From an uncultured Acidimicrobiales bacterium (lineage in GTDB: Bacteria; Actinomycetota; Acidimicrobiia; Acidimicrobiales; SZUA-35), in assembly GCA_938009905.1 (NCBI GenBank), contig CALLGK010000120.1:1-34658 (forward strand): DNA of 34,658 bases, read 5' to 3'. Each line of letters starts with the position of its first letter. Within the stretch, counting starts at the first letter, position 1. Both the position numbers and the translations under genes were made by a program. The notes under the pieces are model-generated. The model did not search any database, had not been told where the DNA came from, and saw only the letters and a program-made list of their open reading frames with translations. This document shows, piece by piece, positions 20,967 through 28,616 of this stretch.

Positions 20967-23314
20967 CGTGAAACCTCCGAGTCGCGAAGCATGTCGAGGA
21001 TGCGGCCCGGTGACAGCGGTCCAGACAACACCGACACGCCTTCGGGGCGAAGGGCATCTTCAACCGCGTTGGCGATCGCCGCCGGCGGACCAACGGCGCC
21101 GCCCTCGCCCAAGCCCTTGACTCCGAGCGGATTGGTGGGGCTTGGGCACACGATCTCATCCATTCTGATCTCGGGCACCATCTCGCTGATGGGCATGAGG
21201 TAGTCGGAGAATGTCGAGGTGATCGGCTGACCATTCTCGTCGTAGCGCAGATGTTCGCTCATGATTCCGCCGATGCCTTGCCCCACGCCACCGATCACCT
21301 GGGCGTCGGCAACGACTGGGTTCACGATCGTGCCGGCTTCGTGCACAACGACGTAGTCGAGGATCTCAACCCGGCCCGTTGCGGTGTCGACCTCGACGGT
21401 GACGGCGTGGGCCCCACTGGCGGTCGCGTAATTCGGCGGCTGAAAGTACGACGTCTCGCCGAGCCCATCGCTGCCGGAGCCACCCGCCAGCTTCGGCACG
21501 GAGCGAATCAGGTCGGCCAGAGTCAGCTCTACAGACGGCGTGCCCGTCACCGAGATGATCCCCTGCTCAATCGTGAGGTCTGCTGCGTTGGCTTCGAGCA
21601 CGCCGGCCGCGGCCTCAAGAATTCGTTGGCGAACGAGCTCGCCTGCTTGTGCGGTTGCGTTGCCTGCCGTTACAAGCGCTCGACTAGCGATGGTGCCAAC
21701 CCCATAGGGAATCGAGGCCGTGTCGCCTGCGAGCACATCGATGTCATCAAAGGCGACACCCATCGTGTCGGCCAAGATCTGTGCGAACACCGTGCGATGC
21801 CCTTGCCCCTGTGACGGTGCTCCTGTGTAGAGCCGCACTCGACCGGACGGCATCACTTCGACCCTGGCCCCTTCGAACGGGCCGAGCCCTGTCATCTCGA
21901 GGTAGAGGGCGAACCCAACGCCGATGCGACGATCGGGCTCGGCGGCCTGGCGGGCCCGCACGGCGGGAACATCGATCATCTCGACGGCTCGGTCAAGCAT
22001 CGCCGGGTAGTCGCCGGAGTCGTATTCTTGCGGCACGCCGCGCCGGTCGAGCAATCCCGTTTCGTACGGCATTTGCTCTGAGGTGATCAGATTGCGACGG
22101 CGAAGCTCTGATGGCTCGATGCCAAGCTCAACGGCGAGGCGATCCATGGCCCGTTCCATGGCAAAGGTCGCCTCTGGTCGTCCGGCGCCGCGGTAGGGCG
22201 ATGTGAAGGTGGTGTTGGTGAGCACCCCCGTTGCTTCGAGATCTGCATTCGCCACTTGATACGGCCCAATGAGGTGGCAGAGGGCGTTGTATGGCACCAC
22301 AAGGCCAACCATGTTGCGGGCGCCGAGGTTCACGACGATGTGATCCTTGACCGCCACAAGCGTGCCATCGGCATCGGCGCCAAGGGTGATGTGGTGCACC
22401 TGCTCACGAGCATGGGCGTCTGCGGTCAGGTTCTCGAAACGATCGGCGATCCACCGGACAGGCCGGCCCAGGTCGTGCGCTGCAAAGGGCACGAGCAGCT
22501 CCTCAACAACGAGGATGCCCTTCTGCCCGAAGCCTCCACCGACGTCGACGGACTGCACCCGCACGTCGTCGACCGGCAGACCAATGGCTCCAGCGACATG
22601 GTCGCGGACTCGGTGGGGAGTCTGGGTAGTCGACCAAATCGTCAAGCTGCCGGTGAACGGATCTTGTTGGGCAACAAGGCCTCGGGTCTCGATCGGAGCG
22701 CACACGTACCGCTGGGTCGAGAACGTTTCGGTGATCACTGCGGCAGCTGAGGCGAGCGCAGCGTCGGTATCGCCCTTGCCGTGGCGGACATGCACGCCGA
22801 TGTTGTCGTCTTCGCCAAGAAGCACGAGTGGAGCGTCCTCGGCCAGCGCCGCTTCGACATCGATCACCGCAGGAAGCAGCTCGTACGCGACATCAATGAC
22901 TTCGATCGCGTCCTCAGCGAGATAGCGCGTCTCGGCAACGACCATCGCGACGGGTTGCCCCACGTAGTTCACTTCATCGGTGGCCAGAATCGGGGCCGGC
23001 TGCAGCTTGTTGATGGGATCGAGCGCGGCGATGCCCGGAGGCACCCGGAGTTCCTCGGCGTTGAGCAACGGCTTGATGCGATCAACGACTGATGCCCCGT
23101 CGTAGACGGCGATCACGCCAGGCATCGCCTTCGCGGCGGAGATGTCGATCGACGTGATGCGAGCGTGAGCCTCGGTGGATCGGAGGAAGGCAACCTCGAG
23201 GGCGTCTGGAACATGAAGATCGTCGGTGTAGCGGCCAGCGCCACGCAGGAGCCGATCATCTTCGACTCGGGGAACGGATTGGCCAATGAGCCAGTCGGTT
23301 GGTTCCGTGCTCAT
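20963..23314 (-). CDS. molybdenum hydroxylase large subunit (xanthine dehydrogenase family, Mo-binding)
   Basis: 783 residues. The catalytic subunit of a heterotrimeric Mo-hydroxylase that inserts a water-derived hydroxyl into an electron-poor carbon. N-terminus GQSVPRVEDDRLLRGAGRYTDD is typical. Mo-cofactor contacts include GGGFGQKG. The active-site loop reads SPYRGAGRPEATFAMER, the non-CO type; form I CO dehydrogenases have AYRCSFR with a catalytic Cys. The catalytic Glu is in GVKGLGEGGAVGPPAAIANA. So this is not an aerobic CO dehydrogenase of form I; hydroxylation of an N-heteroaromatic, purine-like or aldehyde substrate is more likely. It overlaps both neighbours by ATGA. No Mo-insertion chaperone (CoxD/XdhC) gene is in the window. 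Confidence 0.93.
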   Translation of the reverse strand: MSTEPTDWLIGQSVPRVEDDRLLRGAGRYTDDLHVPDALEVAFLRSTEAHARITSIDISAAKAMPGVIAVYDGASVVDRIKPLLNAEELRVPPGIAALDPINKLQPAPILATDEVNYVGQPVAMVVAETRYLAEDAIEVIDVAYELLPAVIDVEAALAEDAPLVLLGEDDNIGVHVRHGKGDTDAALASAAAVITETFSTQRYVCAPIETRGLVAQQDPFTGSLTIWSTTQTPHRVRDHVAGAIGLPVDDVRVQSVDVGGGFGQKGILVVEELLVPFAAHDLGRPVRWIADRFENLTADAHAREQVHHITLGADADGTLVAVKDHIVVNLGARNMVGLVVPYNALCHLIGPYQVANADLEATGVLTNTTFTSPYRGAGRPEATFAMERAMDRLAVELGIEPSELRRRNLITSEQMPYETGLLDRRGVPQEYDSGDYPAMLDRAVEMIDVPAVRARQAAEPDRRIGVGFALYLEMTGLGPFEGARVEVMPSGRVRLYTGAPSQGQGHRTVFAQILADTMGVAFDDIDVLAGDTASIPYGVGTIASRALVTAGNATAQAGELVRQRILEAAAGVLEANAADLTIEQGIISVTGTPSVELTLADLIRSVPKLAGGSGSDGLGETSYFQPPNYATASGAHAVTVEVDTATGRVEILDYVVVHEAGTIVNPVVADAQVIGGVGQGIGGIMSEHLRYDENGQPITSTFSDYLMPISEMVPEIRMDEIVCPSPTNPLGVKGLGEGGAVGPPAAIANAVEDALRPEGVSVLSGPLSPGRILDMLRDSEVSR

Positions 23315-23883
23315 TCGCTCACCTCACCGGACGTCGAGTCGAGCGAGACGGGGACATCAACCGGCAGGCCGAGCGCCTGGCGAGCCGCCTTGCGGATGTT
23401 CACGTATCCGGTGCACCGGCAGTACGAACTGTCGACACAGTCTTGAACCTCGGCCTCGGTTGGTGCCTGACCGGTCGCTTGCGTTTGCTCCTTGAGCGAG
23501 GTCACCGACATCACAAACCCTGGCGTGCAGAAGCCGCATTGCAGCCCGTGCTGATCGGCGAACGCCTGCTGAACGGCGGTCAGCTCGTCATCAGGACCCG
23601 CCAACCCTTCGATCGTGCGGATGTCGCGGCCGTCTACCTGGGCGGCCAGCAACAGGCACGACCTGACCGGTTGCCCGTCGAGTTGAATCGTGCACGCACC
23701 ACATGCTCCCTGCTCACAACCGACGTGGGTTCCCGTGAGGCGAAGGCGGTGGCGAAGAAAGTCGGTGAGCAGCAGACGTGACTCGACCTCTGCCGTGACC
23801 GCTTCACCGTTGACCGTGAACGTGATTGTGTGCCGGGCCGTTGGTTCTGCAGCCGGTGGCCCAGATGGATCGAGGTTGCTCAC
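23311..23883 (-). CDS. molybdenum hydroxylase small subunit (two 2Fe-2S clusters)
   Basis: 190 residues. Carries electrons from the Mo subunit to the FAD subunit. The plant-type ferredoxin half has CEQGACGACTIQLDG and a later SCLLLA Cys; the C-terminal helical half has CGFCTPGFVMS and YCRCTGYVNI. All eight cluster Cys are visible. An N-terminal extension (SNLDPSGPPAAEPTARH) precedes the usual start of the domain. No twin-arginine signal is present, so it is cytoplasmic. It is coupled by ATGA overlap at both ends, within the M-S-L gene order found for CO dehydrogenase-like systems. Confidence 0.96.
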   Translation of the reverse strand: MSNLDPSGPPAAEPTARHTITFTVNGEAVTAEVESRLLLTDFLRHRLRLTGTHVGCEQGACGACTIQLDGQPVRSCLLLAAQVDGRDIRTIEGLAGPDDELTAVQQAFADQHGLQCGFCTPGFVMSVTSLKEQTQATGQAPTEAEVQDCVDSSYCRCTGYVNIRKAARQALGLPVDVPVSLDSTSGEVSE

Positions 23884-24755
23884 GTCGTGCCTCCTCTGGC
23901 CTCAGCCATCGTCCATGCCTCCGCCACCGACTCGGTGGCGAGGAGCGTTGCGAACTGTCGACGAGCATCAGCAGAGGCGTGCACGTCATCGTTGGGATCG
24001 ATGGACGCATCGAGTTGTGCAAGCACGGCCTCGGTGAGCGTCGGTGTCGAAGCCCCGTTGATTGCCGCTTCGACCACTGCCGAGCGCTGCGCACCGGGCC
24101 CAAGTCCAAAGAGAACAACGACCGCATCGCTGGCGACTCCGCCCTCGACAACCAAGCGTGTCACCACCCCAGCCGTCGCAAAGTCGCCGGTTCTGGTGGC
24201 GAACTCACGAATGGCCCAGCCGGTTCCGGGTCCGAGCGTCGGGAAGTGGGCACTCGTGATGAGCTCACCCGGGTCGAGCGACGTCATGAAGGGACCGGCA
24301 AACAGATCCTCGATCGCGACAACTCGTTGACCGCTCGGCCCTGCGACGGTGACCGATGCGTCGAGCGCCATCGCAACTGCTGGCAACTCGGCCAGCGGAT
24401 CGTTGTGCGCAAGGCTGCCGCAGAGTGTCCCCCGATTTCGGATCTGGGGATGGCCGATGAGCCCAATGCCTTCAGCCAGAAGTGGCCAGCCGCCGACGAC
24501 ATCTGCGTTGCCTGCCACCTCGGCCTGCGAAACGGCGGCCCCTACCGTGAGACCGGCGCCGTCAACGGTGATCGTGTTGAGCGACTCAATCCGGCCAATG
24601 TCGACCACGAGTTCTGGCGACGCAAGACGAAGGTTGAGCAGCGGCATGAGCGACTGGCCCCCGGCGATGACCCTGGCATCGGCATCACCGTTCAGGAGTT
24701 CGACCGCATGGTCAACCGTCGCCGCTGCCACGTAGTCGAAGGGTGGCGGCTTCAT
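23880..24755 (-). CDS. molybdenum hydroxylase medium subunit (FAD-binding)
   Basis: 291 residues. Oxidises the Fe-S subunit and passes electrons to an acceptor. FAD motifs of the CoxM family are clear: VIAGGQSLMPLLNLRLASPE near residue 32 and IRNRGTLCGSLAHNDPLAELPA near residue 105 (TxGGS replaced by TLCGS). The C-terminal CO-dehydrogenase flavoprotein domain follows. The ATG at 24755 lies 6 bases after TAGCGT with TTGGTG 18 bases further up, so it may head a second transcript in addition to read-through from the P450 genes 54 bases upstream. Confidence 0.95.
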   Translation of the reverse strand: MKPPPFDYVAAATVDHAVELLNGDADARVIAGGQSLMPLLNLRLASPELVVDIGRIESLNTITVDGAGLTVGAAVSQAEVAGNADVVGGWPLLAEGIGLIGHPQIRNRGTLCGSLAHNDPLAELPAVAMALDASVTVAGPSGQRVVAIEDLFAGPFMTSLDPGELITSAHFPTLGPGTGWAIREFATRTGDFATAGVVTRLVVEGGVASDAVVVLFGLGPGAQRSAVVEAAINGASTPTLTEAVLAQLDASIDPNDDVHASADARRQFATLLATESVAEAWTMAEARGGTT

Positions 24756-24761
24756 GAGGCC

Positions 24762-24791
24762 ACGCTATGTCTCCGCCGTTCAGAGCACCAA
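24762..24791 (-). promoter_or_regulatory. putative internal promoter before the Mo-hydroxylase genes
   Basis: On the minus strand TTGGTG (24791-24786), an 18-base spacer, and TAGCGT (24767-24762) end 6 bases before the ATG at 24755. An 8-bp inverted repeat (24759-24766 with 24794-24801) overlaps it. The 54-base gap is the largest inside the cluster. Confidence 0.4.
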
Positions 24792-24809
24792 AGAGCGTGG
24801 CGGCGACCG

Positions 24810-25544
24810 TTACGGCGCAACCTCATTGATGAGACTGGCAACCCAGTCGGGCTGTTCGACCTGCACCGAATGTCCCCCGCCCGCCGCCATCCTGGGATTG
24901 TCGACGTAGGCCGAGATCTCGTCACGACTCACCATGGGATCGTCGCTGCCCGCGCCCAGAATCACCGTCGCACCGGTTGGCGACACGTTTGAGAGTTGGG
25001 CGCCAGACATGAGGGCCGCCATGTCGACCGGGTTCTGGGCGAACGTGGCCGGATCCTGCGCCAAGCGCCAGCCTTCCTCGGTTTCGACCACCGAGTGCTC
25101 CACCGCCGGGTGATCAGCATCGACAAGGCCATCTAGGCCAGCCACTCGCAGGAACCGCGTGACGGCTTCGTCTCGGGACTCGAAAAAGCGAACGCCACGC
25201 CCGGCCATCTTGGCCATGCCAGCCACGTCGTCGCTGGTCCAGGTCATCTTGATGCCGATGCCGATGACGGCCCGCACGCTCGGCCGGTAGAACCCAGACG
25301 CTAAGCAGAGCGCCACCACTCCCCCGAGTGAGTGGCCAACAACCACGGCGTCTTCACCCGAATCGCATTGCGCTGAGACGGCCGCGGCCAATCCGCCCAA
25401 GCTGTAGTCGCCAGACCATGCCGACTGCCCGTGGCCGGCCAAGTCAATGGCTCGCACATCACCGGGCCAATCGAGTTGTCGTTCGACGTCGGCCCAGACC
25501 CCAGAGGTCGCGCCCATGCCATGCAGGAGTAACAGCGTGGTCAT
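24810..25544 (-). CDS. alpha/beta-fold hydrolase, short type
   Basis: 244 residues, ATG overlapping the P450 stop by ATGA. Starts directly with the first strand MTTLLLLHGMGATSGVW, nucleophile elbow VVVGHSLGGVVAL (Ser), and a late His in AGGGHSVQVEQPDWV, with an acid probably in LGAGSDDPMVSRDE. The lid region is Met-rich (MAKMAGRG). Similar proteins act as esterases, lactonases or enol-lactone hydrolases. Coupling to the P450 suggests it processes the P450 product or an activated substrate ester (inference). Confidence 0.88.
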   Translation of the reverse strand: MTTLLLLHGMGATSGVWADVERQLDWPGDVRAIDLAGHGQSAWSGDYSLGGLAAAVSAQCDSGEDAVVVGHSLGGVVALCLASGFYRPSVRAVIGIGIKMTWTSDDVAGMAKMAGRGVRFFESRDEAVTRFLRVAGLDGLVDADHPAVEHSVVETEEGWRLAQDPATFAQNPVDMAALMSGAQLSNVSPTGATVILGAGSDDPMVSRDEISAYVDNPRMAAGGGHSVQVEQPDWVASLINEVAP

Positions 25545-26869
25545 GAGACACCCTCCTGGGTTTGCCAGCGAACGGGTAACGACTTGAGACCCTGTTGGAA
25601 GTTGGACTGCAAGCGGACGGGCTCGCCCGCCAGCTCGAGCTGGCCGAGTTGGCTGTTCAGCTCGCCGAGCATCGAGCTCACCTGACGCCTGGCCAAGTGG
25701 GCACCAAGGCAGAAGTGCGGGCCGAAGCCAAACGAGACGTGATCGTTGCTCCCCCGGCTCAAATCAAGCCGGTGAGGGTCGGCAAACACCTCGGGGTCAC
25801 GGTTGGCAGCGACGTGGTACACCGCCACCTTGTCACCAGCCGTGATCGCAACACCGCCGAGCTCAACGTCGATCGTGGCCGTCCGGCGAAAGTGGGTCAC
25901 CGGTGGCCAGAAGCGGAGCAGCTCTTCAACCGCCGACGGCAGCAAGCCAGGATCACTCAGCAGCCGCTCGTATTCGCCCGGGTGCTCGATCAGCGACAAG
26001 ACCGCTCCTGGGATGCCGTTTCGAAGCGTCTCGTTGCCAGCCACAGCAAAGAGAAAGAACAGCGTTTCGAACTCGTCGTTCGACACCCTCGTGCCATCAA
26101 GCTCGGCTTGCAGGAGCAGCGACATGATGTCGCCCCCGGGCTCACGTCGCTTCATCTCAGCAAGCTCGTGGGCGTAGGCATACATATCGGCGAGCCCGGC
26201 TCGGCTCCTCGGATCGGGCAACGTGCCATCGGCGGCAGGCACCGGGCGAACGGCAAGCGCCCGCCGCGCCATGTCGGTGCCCTGAGCAACATCGAAGGTG
26301 GCCGAGCCTGCGTAGTCGACGTCTTGGTAGCCGATCACCCGGTTCGACCAGTCGTACAGCAGCCTTCGGTCCTCCTCTGGTACGCCAAGCACGGCTGCGA
26401 GGACGGCAACCGGAAGATCGGCGACGACGTCGGTCACGAGGTCGCAGCTCCCACGAGGAGCCACGGCCGCAACCAGCGATCTCGCTCGCTCTGCGATCTC
26501 GGTGTCAAGCAACGCAATGGCTCGAGGCACAAACGCCTTCGCCAACAGGCCCCGCAGACGGTTGTGCTCCGGTGGATCTTGGTTGAGCATCATCCGCTGC
26601 GCGAACGCCAAGTCGCTCGGCGGCGGCGTGCGCAACTGCGTGCCTCCAGCATGGCTCGAGAACGTCGCCGCGTCTTTCAGCACCCGCTTGGTCTCGGCAT
26701 GACCGAACACTGCCCAGTAGCCGGGCCCCTCAGCCGACCCGTGCAGCGCTGGCTCGGGCACCCACACCACCGTGCCGGACTGTCGCAATCGATCGATGGC
26801 GTCGTGAGGTGCGCCGCGGACATAGGTCGCCGAGTCGTAGAGGGCGAGGACGTCGGCATCGTTGGGCAC
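25541..26869 (-). CDS. cytochrome P450, CYP125/CYP142-like group
   Basis: 442 residues from a GTG at 26869. Bacterial soluble P450: distal I-helix FAVAGNETLRNGI (Thr kept, Glu in place of the usual Asp, as in the CYP125/142 group), the ExxR helix AVEELLRFWPP, the FRRTATIDVELGG strand, and the heme loop VSFGFGPHFCLGAHLAR with the thiolate Cys near residue 387. The AGNET and FRRTAT versions suggest a steroid or terpenoid-type substrate class, but P450 substrate prediction from motifs is weak. No ferredoxin gene is adjacent. It is the first gene of the catabolic cluster and its GTG follows TAGTGT by 6 bases. Confidence 0.94.
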   Translation of the reverse strand: MPNDADVLALYDSATYVRGAPHDAIDRLRQSGTVVWVPEPALHGSAEGPGYWAVFGHAETKRVLKDAATFSSHAGGTQLRTPPPSDLAFAQRMMLNQDPPEHNRLRGLLAKAFVPRAIALLDTEIAERARSLVAAVAPRGSCDLVTDVVADLPVAVLAAVLGVPEEDRRLLYDWSNRVIGYQDVDYAGSATFDVAQGTDMARRALAVRPVPAADGTLPDPRSRAGLADMYAYAHELAEMKRREPGGDIMSLLLQAELDGTRVSNDEFETLFFLFAVAGNETLRNGIPGAVLSLIEHPGEYERLLSDPGLLPSAVEELLRFWPPVTHFRRTATIDVELGGVAITAGDKVAVYHVAANRDPEVFADPHRLDLSRGSNDHVSFGFGPHFCLGAHLARRQVSSMLGELNSQLGQLELAGEPVRLQSNFQQGLKSLPVRWQTQEGVS

Positions 26870-26875
26870 GGGCCA

Positions 26876-26905
26876 ACACTAGGGAGCAACCCGGATTGGT
26901 TCCAA
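26876..26905 (-). promoter_or_regulatory. putative promoter of the catabolic cluster (P450 start)
   Basis: On the minus strand TTGGAA (26905-26900), an 18-base spacer and TAGTGT (26881-26876) end 6 bases before the GTG at 26869. TTGG-AA-CCAA symmetry is visible over the -35, a possible operator. Confidence 0.45.
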
Positions 26906-26936
26906 GGGACGGCTCGTGCGCCCGTCGGATGACGAG

Positions 26937-28001
26937 CTAGTCGGTGGTCAAGTCGAGAAGCAACGCTTGCAGCAGGAGCGACTCGTTGGGGTTACGCACC
27001 ATGGCGTCGCCGACGTGGGTGATGGCCGCGAGCGCATTGTCGGCCACACCGCTCGGACCCTCGATCAGCACATCGCGATAGTGGCGGCTCAAGGTGGCCA
27101 GACCGAAGCGCATCTCATCAGTGCGTAGCCGTCGCACCTCGCGCTTGTGTCGGGCCACGAGGTCGGATCGGCCAGCGCCCCGCTCCCCCGTCACCTCAAC
27201 TCGAGCATCGAGCTCGGCAATCTCAATGAGTTGCTGCGCTTCGAGGGCTTCTGTGGCCCCGTCCATCGCCTCTTTCAGCTCATTCACCAAGCTGACAACT
27301 GCGGCGCCCGTGCCATCGAGGCGGCTTGGCACGCTCTGCCAGAGTTCAGCCCGCTCGGCGAGCGCATCGTCTGTCGCCAGCAACCGGGCTCGGGCGAGGT
27401 CGCCTCCTGAGGCGGCCGCTGCGTTCTTCGCCCGCTTGGGATTGACGCCTTCGGTGACCAGCACCGTCACGATGAGCTGGACGGGTACCGCAACGAAGTC
27501 GATCGTGACACAGCGAGAGGCGATGGTGATGATGTCGGGCGGCACCTCTTCGGCCAGCAGCACGAACACGGCGGACGGTGGGGGCTCCTCGATGACTTTG
27601 AGGAGCTTGCCGATGGCTGCTTCTTCGATCGCATCAACACCGCCGACAACGATGACCTTGCGAGCGCCCTCGACGGGCGAGACGGTGCCGTGCCGAATGA
27701 TCTGCTCGGCTTCTGTGACGCGCAATGCCGCGCCCTCGGCCTCAACGATCGTGAGGTCGGGGTGAGTGCCGGCCAGGCAGAGTCGCCGGTGTCGTTCGGC
27801 GGCCTCCCCGTCTGATCCTTCTGATAGCAACAGTGCTGCGAAGGCAAAGGCGGCCTGACGCCGACCGCTGCCCCGGGGCCCAAGAAACATGTAGGCGTGC
27901 ACCGGTGCTGAGGCGGCAGCTTGGAGCTGGGCCACCGCGGTGTTCTGACCGATCACGCCGCCAAAGACATCGTCTGACGTCGGACTCTCCGCAAGGCTCA
28001 T
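26937..28001 (-). CDS. holB: DNA polymerase III delta prime subunit-like clamp-loader protein
   Basis: 354 residues. AAA+ clamp-loader fold: FGGVIGQNTAVAQLQAA, a degenerate P-loop FLGPRGSGRRQAAFAF (Arg in place of the Walker A Lys), a Walker B-like VIVVGGVDAIEEAAIGKLLKVIEEPPPSAVFVLLA, and the SRC trigger motif ITIASRCVTIDF. Delta prime subunits commonly do not hydrolyse ATP, so the altered P-loop fits. The four zinc-binding Cys of E. coli delta prime are absent. The ATG overlaps the thymidylate kinase stop by ATGA; tmk followed by holB is a conserved bacterial order. Confidence 0.88.
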   Translation of the reverse strand: MSLAESPTSDDVFGGVIGQNTAVAQLQAAASAPVHAYMFLGPRGSGRRQAAFAFAALLLSEGSDGEAAERHRRLCLAGTHPDLTIVEAEGAALRVTEAEQIIRHGTVSPVEGARKVIVVGGVDAIEEAAIGKLLKVIEEPPPSAVFVLLAEEVPPDIITIASRCVTIDFVAVPVQLIVTVLVTEGVNPKRAKNAAAASGGDLARARLLATDDALAERAELWQSVPSRLDGTGAAVVSLVNELKEAMDGATEALEAQQLIEIAELDARVEVTGERGAGRSDLVARHKREVRRLRTDEMRFGLATLSRHYRDVLIEGPSGVADNALAAITHVGDAMVRNPNESLLLQALLLDLTTD

Positions 28002-28609
28002 TCGTCAGTCCAATCGAATCGATCGGCGAGTGCTGACCACACTCGTTGTGATACCTCGTCGATGGTTCCGTTGGCCTCGAGCACAACAAAACGATCGGGC
28101 TCGTTGTTGGCGAGTTCGAGATACGTGGCGCGCACCGTGTCGTGAAAGGCGTCGCCTTCTTGTTCGAGTCGATCGCTGCTGCGACGACCACGGGGGCCAG
28201 CACCAGCTGGACAATCAAGGAGCACAACCACGTCTGGCCAGCGTCCTGCCATCGCCCAGTCGTTCACCGAACGGACGGCATCGATGCCGAGGCCTCGGGC
28301 ACCGCCCTGATAGGCCAGCGACGAGTAGGCGGTGCGGTCAGAAACGACGTGACGGCCAGCCTCGAGAGCCGGCACCACAAGCTCCTCGAGATGTTGGGCT
28401 CGGTCGGCGGCCATCATCAGGGTCTCGGCTCGCGAACCAACGGGTGCTTCACCAACGCCGAGCAGCAACTTCCGCAGCTGAGCACCGAGCTCGGTGCCGC
28501 CTGGTTCCAGCGTCAGCAGCGCATCAATTCGCTTGGCCAGAATCTTGGCTTGCGTGCTCTTTCCGGAGCCCTCGCCACCCTCGAATGCAATGTAGAGCCC
28601 CGCAGCCAT
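27998..28609 (-). CDS. tmk: thymidylate kinase
   Basis: Phosphorylates dTMP to dTDP. I start at the ATG at 28609 (203 residues, the family length), since the track extension runs into topA. P-loop YIAFEGGEGSGKSTQAKILA; the DR(Y/H) motif HVVSDRTAYSSLAYQGGARGLG; a LID region with GPRGRRSSDRLEQEGDAFHDTVRATYLEL. The Arg-rich LID and the P-loop sequence place it with typical bacterial enzymes. It lies 7 bases after topA and overlaps the holB-like gene by 4 bases, so topA-tmk-holB form one operon. Confidence 0.96.
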   Translation of the reverse strand: MAAGLYIAFEGGEGSGKSTQAKILAKRIDALLTLEPGGTELGAQLRKLLLGVGEAPVGSRAETLMMAADRAQHLEELVVPALEAGRHVVSDRTAYSSLAYQGGARGLGIDAVRSVNDWAMAGRWPDVVVLLDCPAGAGPRGRRSSDRLEQEGDAFHDTVRATYLELANNEPDRFVVLEANGTIDEVSQRVWSALADRFDWTDE

Positions 28610-28616
28610 GGGCTGC

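Noticed and set aside
20963-24755. Aerobic CO dehydrogenase (coxMSL) by gene order
   Set aside because: The large-subunit active loop is PYRGAGR, without the Cys of form I CODH (AYRCSFR); cluster context is catabolic, and no coxD/E/F/G is seen.
25595-26932. 445-aa plus-strand ORF antisense to the P450
   Set aside because: Long only because of GC-rich codon structure opposite a real gene; the P450 motifs are complete on the minus strand.
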